Below are positions 47,118 to 59,991 of a stretch of DNA of 64,000 nucleotides, piece after piece. The notes beneath the pieces are model-generated. The model saw only the letters and a program-made list of their open reading frames with translations. It searched no databases and was not told the origin of the DNA. The translations under genes and the position numbers were made by a program. Source of the stretch: Carya illinoinensis (Eukaryota; Streptophyta; Magnoliopsida; Fagales; Juglandaceae); the NCBI RefSeq assembly GCF_018687715.1, contig NC_056766.1, positions 18,481,001 through 18,545,000 on the forward strand. The letters run 5' to 3'. Within the stretch, counting starts at the first letter, position 1; each line of letters opens with the position of its first letter.

Positions 47118-47779
47118 TGTGACGCCCCCAAATTCCGTTTGGGATCGGACGGACGTTTGAAGTGTCGAGACATGCAATACAAGGTTACCTGCCCCAGTTG
47201 ATGACATATAAGATGCAATGTTCCTAACATGCATCTAACATTATGCAATATTCGCAGCGGATAATTTTTTTTTTCTTTAGCAATATTATGCACCAAATTG
47301 AAAATATCCCAAATGTTTAAAACATACTTCATACATAAAGACCCATTGAACAGATCACAACACTAGTCCAAAATGGTTATGATCCAAAAAGTACTAGAGA
47401 TGCAACTCCATTGTACAAGTAGTAATTTACGTTAACTACTATATTAACATTGACGTCGCACCGTTGCTTAGACAACTGTGTCTAGTTGATCAGCTCCTGA
47501 TTCTCTTTCAGGTCCTGTAACAAGATCTACCATTCGGGGGGAATGATAGTTGGGACTACCAAAGTGAGATTTGATTACAAATCTCAGTAAGTTAACAAAA
47601 ACTTTCACACAAGCTAATGATGCATGGATGACAGTAAAAGCATAAATACATAATCAAATTCATAAGTAATTAAAGTATAACTTGGCGTACAACATAGCAT
47701 AATTGACATAACTTAAATTGAAACATGAACTGAACTTGACTTGACATGAACTTGATCTGAAACTTGACTTAACATAAAA

Positions 47780-48148
47780 AAATACATACTCCATAGTTGT
47801 TGTGGTCCCATGTATTCTACGTGTAAATACATACTCCACAGTTGTTGCGGCCCCATGTATTCTACATAAACTTGACTTAACATGAAAAATACATACTCCA
47901 CAGTTGTTGTGGCCCCATATATTCTACGTGTAAATACATACTCCACAGTTGTTGTGGCCCCATGTATTCTACACAAACTTGACTTAACATGAAAAATACA
48001 TACTCCATAGTTGTTGTGGCGCCATGTATTTTACGTGTAAATACATACTCCACAGTTGTTGTGGCCTCATGTATTCTACGGAAACTTATTCTTTAACTGC
48101 TTAAATACATACTCCATAGTTGTTGTGGCCCCATGTATTCTACGTGTC
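47780..48148 (-). repeat. Tandem array in antisense LTR-C
   Basis: Complement of the GTAGAATACATGGGGCC array, with about seven units. It is the longest of the three arrays. Confidence 0.75.
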
Positions 48149-48176
48149 ACAATTGCTGTGTCTCACGTAGTGTATG

Positions 48177-51100
48177 TGTAACAGCCCGCTAGAAATTCAA
48201 TTGTAAAATTTCTATTAACTTTACGAACCTCGTGAAAACCCCATAAGTTTTCACGAATCCATTAATCGTATAGGTTTTTGTCTAACTACATAGTTAGTGT
48301 TATTATTTACTATGGTATCAGAAGTGTATTTTTGATTATTGGAGGTAGTTAGAAGTGTCAAAATGTATTATGGTTTGTGCCATTAGACTCGTAGGATTAT
48401 TTAAAGTCTTATGGCGCAATAACATTTTTTCATATTTTCGGACAAAACGTCTGTTCAAAACTGTAGATATTATTGGATAAAAAGAAATATCTTGAGGTAA
48501 TTTTTATGAATATTATTGGGTAAAAATATTTTGAGTTGATTTTTATAGATATTATTAGATAAAAATATGTTAAGTTGATTTTTTTGTAGATACTATTGGA
48601 TAGAATATTATGAGATAATCTTTTATAGATATTTTGGGTAGGAGAAAACTACACTCAACTCTCAACTCCAGCCTCATCTCTTCCATATCTCATCCATAAG
48701 TATCTCCAGCCATCTCTCCCCACGAAATTATCTTCATTTACACTTTCTATTGAAAGAATATCAAACATTCTCTCTCGGACAGCTTTTAGGAGGTCTTTTG
48801 CACACCCAATTAGAAGCTTTTGTAAGTGTTTTATCATAAAGTCTCCTTCATATAAGTTGTTCCTTTTTTAGTCTAGTTTACATGGGTATCTTATTTGCCA
48901 CATTTGAAGATTATTTGGTCCGTCAAATATTGTGTAAACTATAGAAAGGTCATTCTGGGAGATAAACTGGAGAATATGTTATAGTTTGGAGTTTTTGACC
49001 AAGCTAATGGATAGATATTGGTCTGAAAGTTTTATGGAGTATTTTTAACATGTATATATGACTATTGGTTGAGGAGTTTTGCATGATTAAAGGTTTTGAT
49101 GAAAGATTTTCTTAGATTTAGAAACTTAGAAACTGAAAGAGGAAAAACAGTTTCTGTTTTGAGAAAGTTTAACTCTTTGGTGGTTTAAACCTATTCTAAT
49201 GACTTTGATAATTTTATTGGAGGATCCTAAGCATCTTATATATATGTTATATTATTATTTTAAAGATATTTGATGTTAGTTTCAAAGATATGAAATTTTA
49301 TATAAAGAGATATTCAGATAAGCCAAAGTGTGGATATTCTTGGCTAAATTTATGTTTTGGTTAATTTCTAACCATGTGGTCTTGAATTAGAAGCTTATAT
49401 ATGTTTTAGGACATCTTTTTAAACCATGAAATGGTTTGGTTTGAAGATCATATATTTATAAGTCATAGATCAAGAGATTTATCAAAACTAGTTGAGGAAA
49501 AAGTTTCTGTTTTTGGACTAAGTGTAAAACTAAAAACTCCAAATGTTATTTTGTGATTTTGGTGACTTTAGTTTGATGATTTAAAGCATGGTTGACGTTA
49601 GGATGATATTATGAATATGTTAGAAGTAAGATTTGATTTTTGAAATTCTTGGAGATGTTTTGATTTAAGATCAAAACTTGTGATTCAAGTGCTTGGATCT
49701 TTTTACAAAAAAAATTTGGTGTTGATTATTAGTTTTTTCTAAATGGATGTTTTAAGTATGGTTTTGAACTTAGGATTGGAAGATGTTTGTTGCAAAATTT
49801 TGGTTTAAGCATGAGTTTTGAAGTTGAAAGGAATTGCAACAAAAATTAAGGGAAATGGCCTATGGATGTTTCGGCCATAATGTGTTTTCCATAGTTGTGT
49901 TTTGTTTTAAATTTTTCTAAGTTGATATTTAACTTTAGGACAAAATTTACATGAAGAATGTAAATTTTGGAAACTTTTGGAGGTAGTATGCAAAATCCTT
50001 AAGTTATGGGTAAAACGGTCGTTTTCCCACATGTAGAGAGTAAAATAAAAATTTTACTCTTTAAGTTAGTATTTTCCATATTTCAAATTATTAGTGATTT
50101 AATTCTAATTTTTAGAATCACTAATTACAGTTCCTCGTGATCGCACTTGAAGTTTTATAAGAAACGCAAAGATCGAAGTAAGTTAGTTTTTAACTTACTA
50201 GCAGTCTACTGTGTATGTGTGCTAAGTAAAGGAATTACAGTGTATGTATGTGTGTTATCATATATGTCATGCCATGCCAAGTTATCACATAATTGTCTAT
50301 TATACAGAATTTATTCTATCGTCAATTTTTATCTGTTACATAATATATTCTGTCATGTATTACTGTACCTTACAAGTAAGTCATGCTAAGTATGTCATCT
50401 ATTACATGTATGTCAAGTCATGTAATATTCACTGTTGCAAGTATGTCATGTTAAATATGTTGTCTATTATATGTTATGCAATGTTACGAAATATTTCTAT
50501 CTCAAGTTGGTCATGTATTTCAAGTTATATTCAAGTCACGTTATGTTACGTCAGGGCTTCAGTCATTTCGTATTCCAGTCACGTTTCATCTTAATTACTT
50601 ATGTATGGGGTTACAACAATTGTGACGCATATACTACGTGAGACACAGCAATTGTGACACGTAGAATAAATGGAGCCACAACAACTGTGGAGTATGTATT
50701 TAAGCAGTTAAAGAATAAATTTTCGTAAAATACATGGGGTCACAACAACTGTGGAGTATGTATTTACACGTAGAATACATGGGGCCACAACAACTGTGGA
50801 GTATGTATTTACACGTAGAATGCCACAACAACTGTGGAGTATGTATTTTTCATGTTAAGTCAAGTTTGTGTAGTTATGTATTTTTCATGTTAAGTCAAGT
50901 TTGTGTAGAATACATGGGGCCACAACAACTGTGGAGTATGTATTTTTCATGTTAAGTCAAGTTTCAGATCAAGTTCATGTCAAGTCAAGTTCAGTTCATG
51001 TTTCAATTTAAGTTATGTCAATTATGCTATGTTGTACGCCAAGTTATGCTTTAATTACTTATGAATTTGATTATGCATTTATGCTTTTACTGTCATGTAT

Positions 51101-51606
51101 GCATCATTAGCTTGTGTGGAAGTTTTTTGTTAACTTACTGAGATTTGTAATCAAATCTCACTTTGGTAGTCCTAACTACCATTTCCCCCGAATGGTAGAT
51201 CTTGTTACAGGATCTGAAGGAGAATCAGGAGCTGATCAACTAGACACAATTGACTAAGCGACGGTGCGACGTCAATGTTAATATAGTAGTTAAAGTAAAT
51301 TACTACTTGTACAATGGAGTTGCATCTTTAGTATTTTTTGAGTCATAACCATTTTGGACTAGTGTTGTGATCTACTCAATGGGTCTTTATGTATGAAGTA
51401 TGTTTTAAGCATTTGGGATATTTTCAATTTGGTGCATAGTATTGCTAAAGAAAAAAAAATTATCCGCTGCGAATATTGCATAATGTTAGATGCATGTTAG
51501 GAACATTGCATCTTATATGTCATGAACGGGGGCAGGTAACCTTGTGTTGCATGTCTCGACGCTTCAAATGTCCATCCGATCCCAAACGGAATTTGGGGGC
51601 GTCACA
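48177..51606 (+). mobile_element. Sense solo LTR-C nested in the antisense LTR-C
   Basis: 3430 bp from TGTAACAGCCCGC to GGGGGCGTCACA, flanked by GTATG at 48172-48176 and 51607-51611. The insertion point is in the GTGTATGCGCCACAATTGC stretch of its host copy. The arrangement makes long inverted repeats of about 1 kb on the left side and 2.4 kb on the right. Confidence 0.85.
50661..50955 (+). repeat. Tandem array in nested LTR-C
   Basis: The same unit as 34020-34285, with about five units, one truncated (50820-50850), and a duplicated GTATTTTTCATGTTAAGTC stretch. Confidence 0.75.
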
Positions 51607-54035
51607 GTATGCGCCACAATTGCTGTGATCCCATACATAAGTAATCAAGATGAAACGTGACTAGAATACGAAATGACTGAAACCCTGACGTAACATAACG
51701 TGACTTGAACATAACTTGAAATACAAGACCAATTTGAGATAGAAACATTTCGTAACATGACATAACATATAATAGACAACATATTTAACATGACATACTT
51801 GCAACAGTGAATATTACATGACTTGACATACATGTAATAGATGGCATACTTAGCATGACGTACTTGTAAGGTACAGTAATACATGACAGAATATATTATG
51901 TAACAGATAAAAAATTGATGACAGAATAAATTCTGTATAATAGACAATTACGTGATAACTTGGCATGACATGACATATATGATAACACACATACATACAC
52001 TGTAGTTCATTTACTTAGCACACATACACAGTAGACTGCTAGTAAGTTAAAAGCTAACTTACCTTGATCTCTGCATTTCTTATAAAACTTCAAGTGCGAT
52101 CACGAGGAACTGTAATTAGTGATTCTAAAAGTTAGAACTAAATCACTAATAATTTAAAATATGGAAAATACTAACTTAAAGAGTAAAATTTTCATTTTAC
52201 TCTCTACATGTGAGAAAATGACCGTTTTACCCATAACTTAAGGATTTTGCATACTAACTCCAAAAGTTTCCAAAATTTACATTCCTCATGTAAATTTTGT
52301 CCTAAAGTTAAATATCAACTCAGAAAAATTTAAAACAAAACACAACTATGAAAAACACACTATGGCCGAAACATCCATAGGTCATTTCCCTTGATTTTTG
52401 TTGCAATTCCTTCCAACTTCAAAACTCATGCTTAAACCAAAATTTTGCAACAAATATCTTCCAATCCTAAGTTCAAAACCATACTTAAAACATCCATTTA
52501 GAAAAAACTAATAATTAACACCAAACTTTTTTGTAAAAAGATCCAAGCACTTGAATCACAAGTTTTGACCTTAAATCAAAACATCTCCAAGAATTTCAAA
52601 AATCAAATCTTACTTCTAACATATTCATAATATCATCCTAACATCAACCATGCTTTAAATTATCAAACTAAAGTCACCAAAATCACAAAATAACATTTGG
52701 GGTTTTTGGTTTTACACTTAGTCCAAAAACAGAAACTTTTTCCTCAACTAGTTTTGATAAATCTCTTGATCTATGACTTATAAATATATGATCTTCAAAC
52801 CAAACCATCACATGGTTTAAAAAGATGTCCTAAAACATATATAAGTTTCTAATTCCAGATCACATGGTTAGAAATTAACCAAAATATAAATTTAGCCAAG
52901 AATATCCACACTTTGGCTTATCTGAATATCTCTTTGTATAAATTTTCATATCTTTGAAACTAATATCAAATATCTTCAAAATAATAATATAACATGTATA
53001 TAAGATGCTTAGGATCCTCCAATAAAATTATTAAAGTCATTAGAATAGGTTTAGACCACCAAAAAGTTAAACTTTCTCAAAGCAGAAACTGTTTTTTTTC
53101 TTCTAGTTTCTAAGTTTCTAAATCTAAGAAAATCTTTCATCAAAACCTTTAATCATGCAAAAATCCTCAACCAATAGTCACATATACATGTTAACAATAC
53201 TCCATAAAAATTTCGGACCAATATCTATCCATTAGCTTGGTCAAAAACTCCAAACTATAACATATTCTCCAGTTTATCTCTCAGAATGACCTTTCTATAG
53301 TTTATATAATATTTGACTGACCAAATGATCTTCAAATGAGGCAAATAAAATATCCATATAAACTAGACTCAAAAAGGAACAACTTATATGAAGGAGACTT
53401 TATGATAAAATACTTACAAAAACTTCGAAATGGGTGTGCAATAGAACTCCTAAAAACTATCCGAGAGAAAGTATTTGATATTCTTTTAAAGAAACATGTA
53501 AATGAAGATAAGTTTGTAGGTGATGGCTGGAGCTACTTATGGACGAGATAAGGAAGATGATAAGGCTGGAGTTGAGAGTTGAGTGTAGTTTTCTCCTACC
53601 CAAAATATCTATAAAAGATTATCTCATAATATTCTATCCAATAATATCTACAAAAATCAACTTAAGATATTTTTATCTAATAATATCTATAAAAATCAAC
53701 TCAAAATATTTTTACCTAATAATATTCATGAAAATTACCTCAAGATATTTCTTTTTATTTTTATTTTTATCCAATAATATCCACAAAATCAGCTTAGGCT
53801 ATTTTCCAAAAGTGGAGAGTATACTTAGAAGAGTAAGGTGGCTAAAATCTTTCCATGTGTCCTATTAAAACTTTCTAACTATCTCCAATAATCAAAAACA
53901 TACTTCTGATACCATAGTGAGTAATAACATCAACTATACGATTAATAGATTAGTAAAAACTTATCGGGTCTTCACGAGATTCTTAAAGCCAATAGAAATT
54001 TCACCGTTAAATTTCTAGCGGGCTGTTACAGGTTG

Positions 54036-55975
54036 CCCTAGCTCGAGAAGAGGAAAAGGTGCAGAGACCAATCTGCTACACGAGTCAAGCCCTGAGGGGA
54101 GCTGAAACCAGGATCCTCAGAATAAAGATGCTGGCATTCGGAAGCATTGGTGGTAAGCACTATTCAAAAAAAAAAAATACTACAACAGCCAGATACATTT
54201 GGCTGCATAGTAAATTGGTTGATCGAGTTAAGTGAGCTTGATATCGACTATCTTCTCCAGGAAATAGTAAAGGAGAAAATATTAGATGACTTCATAGTTG
54301 AGTTGATCAACTTATCTAACAAAGTACAAAGAGCCCCTGTTGGGAAGCCCTGGCAAGTCTACATCAATGACTATTCTTGTCACACTAGCAAGGGAGTAGG
54401 CGTATACATAGTAGCAAGCAACAACGAAGAAAGTTATTATGCGATGGTCTTCGAGTTCAGAACTACTAACAACAAACTAGACTACTAGACCATGCTGGAT
54501 GCTGGTAGAACTCGCCATGGTGGAGGCCATGGGCACCAAAGAGGTCGATATAAAGGCAAACTTTAAGTGGTGGTCAACCAAGTAATGGGGGGAAAACTTA
54601 AGAAGTATCTGTAGCAAATGTGGGAAAGGCGCAATCACTTCCGATATTTTCGTATCAGCTGAATCTCTTGAAAAGACAATTGGAAGGCCGAAAAAAGTGA
54701 CCACTAGGATGATAGGAGCCCCAACTGTTAGGCTTGAAGTCTTGGAGGTAAGATTAGAAACTCTGCAATGGTCACTTGATGTGACCAATTTCCTATCCAC
54801 CGAGGAGCTTCCCGAAGAGAAATGGGAGGCTAGAAAGGTGAAGAATAGAGAGTCCAATGCACCTTGATAAATCGAGTGTTGTATAAGTGAGGCTTCTCCA
54901 TGCCTCTCATGAGGTGCATCTCACCGAGAAAAGTGCAATAAGTCATAGCAGAAATACACGAAGAAGTGTGCAAGAATTACTCAGGTGGAAGAGCCCTAGC
55001 GGAAAAAGTCATGAAAGCAAGATATTATTGGCCATGCGCCCTTAAGGACGTGGAGGAATTCATCAACTACATGCTCTAGTGCAACATCCCGCATGAAGAA
55101 TTAACATCGATAACGTCCCCATGGCCTTTCACACAATGGAGGGTCGATCTCATCAGACTCATGCCCCCAGGCAAGGAAGGAGTAAAGTTCTTCGTCTTCA
55201 CTGTGGATTTTTCACAAAGTGGGTGGAAACAGAGGCCCTAGCGACCATCGTGAAAAATAGTATCACCAGATTTCTATGGAAGGTTATCGTATGTTGAGTC
55301 GGGATACTGCAAAGCAATCGGACAAAGGCTAGTAGTTCCATTCGAACCACTATCGAAATTGGTGCGCCGGATTGGGAAACAAGTTCAAGTGTTCTTCTCT
55401 AGGACACCCTCAAGCCAATGGGCAAGTCGAGGCAACTAAGAAGGCATTAATGAGTATCCTAAAGAAGAAACATGAGATCAAAGGGGAGCCTAGGCTGAGG
55501 AACTCCTAGGAGTTTTATGGGATATAGAACAACCGCCAAAACCCCAATGGGAGAAATGCCCTTTGCCCTTACTTATGGAAGAGAGCTAGCGATACTAATA
55601 GAAGTGAGAATGCCAAGCTATAGGGTCCAGCACTTCGATGAAGAGTAGAACAACAAAGGGCTAGAACAGAACCTTGACCTGCTAGACAAAATGAGAGATG
55701 AGGTAGAAGTTAGGATGATAGCTAATAAGAGAAAGACATATCAATACTTTAATATAAGAGTGAGGCCTAGATCATTTAAGGGAGGAGACTTGGTCCTAAA
55801 AGAAATAGGAACAACCACACCAAAATAAGGAAAGCTTGGCTCGAGATGGGAAGGACCATACATGGTAACAGCCTGCCATAAGTCGGGATTATATCGCCTT
55901 AAAGACACCCAAGGGAAAGAGCTGCCTCATCCATGGAATGCTGAGTACCTTAGGAAGTATTTCGTGTAAACCACC
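54036..55975 (+). pseudogene. Decayed Ty3/gypsy pol: RNase H to integrase
   Basis: Plus-strand frames, broken by many stops and shifts, show in order: RT/RNase H junction wording (VQRPICYTSQALRGAETR near 54060), an RNase H-like segment with WQVYINDYSCHTSKG (about 54350), the integrase zinc-binding region with SGGRALAEKVMKARYYWP (about 54980), an integrase core start (SPWPFTQWRVDLIRLMPPG, about 55110) and an integrase C-terminal part with KGGDLV-like wording (near 55780). The set is typical of Tat/Athila-lineage elements. No LTR of this element is identified. Confidence 0.75.
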
Positions 55976-57568
55976 TACATAAATGTACCAATGCAATAAA
56001 GAGACCACTTTCCCAAACATTATATTTCGCACTACTGCCAATGGTGTCCAAAGATCTACTAAACTAGGAAAACCAAAGATGGGCTCAAGATGATGCGGGA
56101 CACCTTCGATAGTTAAGAGAGGATAACATGCATATGATATTATATCTCTAGGAAAATAATAACTTAGAAGTTACCTCGGGTGTGTGCTTCCCTCTCGTAT
56201 ATATAAAGCAAGCATTTAAGTGATATGGCTTGCTTAGCGGCTTAATCCCTCCAATCCAGGTTAGGTTGCAAATTGTTAGCACTTTGAACTTGCTGCTGTG
56301 CTAGGCCAGAGTATTATCCTAGGCAAGCAATCCAGGCCCTTATCCTGTTGAGAATAGTTTGCAATAATCTTATCAACTTGTTATTAACGATGGTTGGACT
56401 AGAGTTCTATGCCAACACGTCTGCTGGTTATAACCTTGATTCTTCTCTAAATGGGTCGGTGATCTTGGGTTTATGGGATTTTATGGCTTAGGGGTTCGGC
56501 CCATTCCTAGAAGAGGATGCCCCTCTAGTTATCCTGCAAATTCCATCACATGTCTTAGAAAATCGTTCATATGTTACTTAGGTCGTGGTCACTCCATTTC
56601 TTGTGTTAACAGGCGATCTCTTCATAAGTTATTATATTTTGAAATAAGTGTGTAGAACACATCATCGAGATCATATAAATGGTAAGATTTGATTCATAAA
56701 GTTCCAATTTTAAAATTTAATTTTCAAATCAAATTATATTATATAAATACTTTACCCATTATGCTTTATACATTGGCTTGAATATATAATTTTTCCTCTT
56801 ATCATATATGTCACACGGATGCTAACAGCACTTATTACACTTAGGCTATAAGGTAGCTACAATATTTATATAGTTTGGGCTTGTCATTAGAATTTTGGTC
56901 ATAATTCCCGCTTTCTTAAGGTCTCTTACGTTCAAAGTTTACAATGCCATACTAGTTTGGTTAGTTAACCTAACTCAACTCAACTCGACTTATCTCATCT
57001 AATCATTATAACTTTTCTATCTTCCAACACAAAATATAATAAACAATTCAACTTTTTCAAATCTCAATTCAACTTTTTCAAATTTTGAAATAATAATAAT
57101 ATTAAAAAATAATATTTTAAATTTTCATTTTAACTCAACCCACTATCCAAACCAGCCTGATGAGCCTAGTTACTAGCCCTTGTGGAGGGAAGAATTTATT
57201 GTACTATTATTAATAAAAGAGTAATGGCAAATACAGTTTTAAAACGTATAATTCATGCATATTTCATTTGAAAAAAAAGTAAGGCTTACCGTTTAAATTT
57301 TTTTTTATCATGTAAATCTCAGATTTACTTTTTTTTTTTTTTTTATAAAGAGTGTGCATGACTTAATATCCAATAATTATAAATATCATTTCTTTTGATA
57401 AAAACTTAATGTGTCAAAAGAAATCTCTAAATTAGGATTGTATTAATAAATTATAGAAGTATATTTTTGTTTTTCACAAACATTTCAATATATGATTTTT
57501 CACTTCGTAAAGATTTTTATTTTTCCTAATATTGTTGTTCAAGAATGTGATTGTTTGATAATTCCTAA
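55976..57568. other. Intergenic DNA with a GTTTGG..ATCCAAAC MITE (56955-57152)
   Basis: No gene. The left part may be the untranslated tail of the decayed gypsy. The MITE has CAACTCAACTCGAC and CATCTAATCATTATAAC wording as at 8801, and the right end ATCCAAAC. The region ends at the LTR-D start. Confidence 0.5.
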
Positions 57569-59713
57569 TGTGATGACCCGCTTTTAAGTGTATTTTTGCT
57601 TAAATAATTGTTTTTATTTTAATTAATATATCAGTTATTTATTTTAATTTAGTTGCGTTTTAAAATTGGTTTTTAATTTATTGGAGGTTGTGTTTTATTT
57701 CTTTTAGATGTTTTGTGGTTTTTAATCTTTTTCGGCGGTTTGTTTCGTTTTCCCGGAGTGAGGATTGGACCTCATTTCTTTTCACATCTTTTTTTTCCTT
57801 TTTCTCTTTTTTTTTTCCTTTTTTTTCTTTTTCCCTTCTTTTCTTTTTTTTCCTTTCTTTTTCTTTTTTTCTTCTTTTTCTTTTTCTTTTCCCTCCCCCG
57901 CGTCCGAACACCCCCCCGAGCTCTCTCTCTCTCCTCCCTCTCCCTCACGCCGGACGTCCCTTCAACAGCTCAGACCGCCGCCGTCCAGCCACCACTCGGC
58001 CTCCCACCGGTCCCATTCTCTTCCCCTCCCTCCGGCGCACCACCCCACCCAAGCTCACCCCCAACTGGCCGGCCATTTGGCCGGAAAAAGCCCAACAAAG
58101 CCGCACGGTTTTGGCTCCGATCCGCCGCCGTCGCTCCACCTCCGGCCACCATTTCTTCACCACTTCATCACCGGTCCCTTGCCGTCCTAACCCACCCATT
58201 TCCGGCCTCCAACGACCACCGGAGCAGCTCCTACGAGCTTGCTTTCCGATTTGGGTATTTCGGCCATTTTCCGGCGATTCCGCCGCCGCCCACGGCCGTT
58301 CATCACTTCCAATAGCTTCACAACCATCCCTTGACCACCCCCTATCAATCTCGTGTCCTAGTTTGTCCCCGTTCAAAAGTGGGTTTTTCAGACCCACGGC
58401 CACAGTGAATTTTCACTGTGATGTTGCTGTTTTCTAAAATTGCCATATAGCGCTGTAAGTATTTTCCAAACCCTATTTTTAGATTTTAATATATATTGCT
58501 CATTCAATTATTTACTGTTTTTGGTTGTTGATTCTGGACTGAGTCCGAGGAATTTCGGGGGTCGGATGGATGGAGGACGGAGTTGCCTGTTTATTTGATT
58601 TATGATTGTTGGTTTATTTTATTATGCATTGTTATGGCATTGCATGGTGCATGCACGTGTGTTTGTGGAATTGTGTGAAAAGCCTGTGTATTGGCGTGAG
58701 TGGTTTTACGGGTGCGTGTGTATCACGAGCCCAAGCCGGGATGAGTTATTATCTCGGTGGAGCTCCTCTGGTCACTCGGGAGCGGAATAAACTGAGTGAT
58801 GTCCCCTGAGTTGTCGAGAGCGATGACGGGAGCGGGGCTAGGGGATGCTTGGCTACGAACGCGCCGGGCGCGGAACCGGGCATCGCCCTACTCACCGACT
58901 CCGTGGCCCTTCGCTGGCGAGGGCTAGAGGATGCTTGGCTACGCACGCGCGGGACGCGGAACTGGGCATCGCTTGTTAGGTGTCACACGCGCGGTAGTAC
59001 TCTGCGGTGTGGCACTGGAGCCAGGGTGTGCGGATGACCCCTAGGGGAGGTCATGGTGCACGCGGTTAAAATTGGATAATGGTTTGTGAGGCCAAATGGG
59101 ACTTTTGGCGTGGACCAGATGGACTTCTGGCGAGATATTGGGCCGGATGGACTTCTGGCGAGATATTTGGCCAAATGGACTTTTGGCGGCCAAATGTGAC
59201 TTTTGGCGTGTTTTTTCGTAAATGATGTGTTTTTGGGCCAAATGGGTTTTTGGCGTGTGTGGAAAACTTGTGTTTTATGGGCTTTGTGCATTGGGCATGT
59301 ATCATGCATCTTGTTTGAGTTTTATGTGTTTTTATCTGGTAGTGTTTGGGTTTTACTTACCTGCGGTACCATTTTTGGTTCCGTAGCCTTTGGTGCAGAG
59401 TTAGAGGTCGAAGAGGAGGAGGCTGAGCCCGAGGATGCGGCTCCGCCGGGCTGCTGATGCGGTGTTTTATATTTGTTAAAACTGTATTTGTGTTTTGTAA
59501 TATTTTATCTATGTATGTTTTAAACAGCTTGTATTACGTTAAGAAAAATTCTGGTACTTAGTTACGACTTTCGTTATCCGCTGCGTGTTTCTCTGTACAC
59601 ATATGTTGCCTTGCACACACTCGGCACCCGTCGATGGGATGGTGACTCGGGTTGTCACCATCCGGACGTCTCAATTTCCCCTTGTTCGGGCGTGGAGATT
59701 TGGGGGCGTCACA
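57569..59713 (+). repeat. 5' LTR-D
   Basis: It starts TGTGATGACCCGC and ends GGGGGCGTCACA. Contents: a pyrimidine tract (about 57780-57900), GC-rich DNA with a duplicated GGCTAG.GGATGCTTGGC segment (58840 and 58920), and imperfect repeats of about 30 bp based on GGCCAAATGGACTTTTGGCG (59088-59250). A short frame at 59203-59457 is shared with the antisense copy. Confidence 0.85.
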
Positions 59714-59715
59714 GG

Positions 59716-59727
59716 TGGTATCAGAGC
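59716..59727 (+). other. Primer-binding site, initiator tRNA-Met
   Basis: TGGTATCAGAGC, two bases after the LTR end. It is complementary to the 3' end of plant initiator tRNA-Met, the usual primer for this type of element. Confidence 0.9.
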
Positions 59728-59991
59728 GGTTTGGCTCTGGGTAAAACCACATTTCCCGTAGGTAGTACTAGAATGTTTTTAAAGTTGTGTTTTGAAAATT
59801 ATGTTGAGTATAGTTGTTTTATTTGTTTTATTTGTGTGAGCTTGTTTGTTTGTTTTTATTTATTTAGTTATGTTTTGGCATGCTGGTTTCTTTTGTTTCT
59901 TGCTGTGTAGTGCTGTTTTGTTTTTGTTGGTTTTATGATGGTTTTATTTGTTTTCTTAAAGGAGGGTCAAGAGTGGTGTTGTGACAGAAAT

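Larger units (their letters stand above)
47118..54030 (-). mobile_element. Antisense solo LTR-C, host of a nested LTR-C
   Basis: It starts TGTGACGCCCCCAAATTCCG and ends GCGGGCTGTTACA, flanked by GGTTG at 47113-47117 and 54031-54035. With the nested copy and its duplication removed it is 3478 bp, close to the other LTR-C copies. It lies inside a decayed gypsy pol reading frame. Confidence 0.85.

Noticed and set aside
54477..54857. 126-codon minus-strand frame
   Set aside because: Antisense to the decayed gypsy pol, with no recognisable motif.
57688..58437. 249-codon Phe/Ser/Pro frame
   Set aside because: It runs through the pyrimidine tract and GC-rich part of LTR-D; overlapping frames of similar length exist in the other phases.
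59203..59457. 84-codon frame conserved in both LTR-D copies
   Set aside because: The LTRs are nearly identical overall, so conservation carries no coding signal; it ends in an acidic low-complexity tail.
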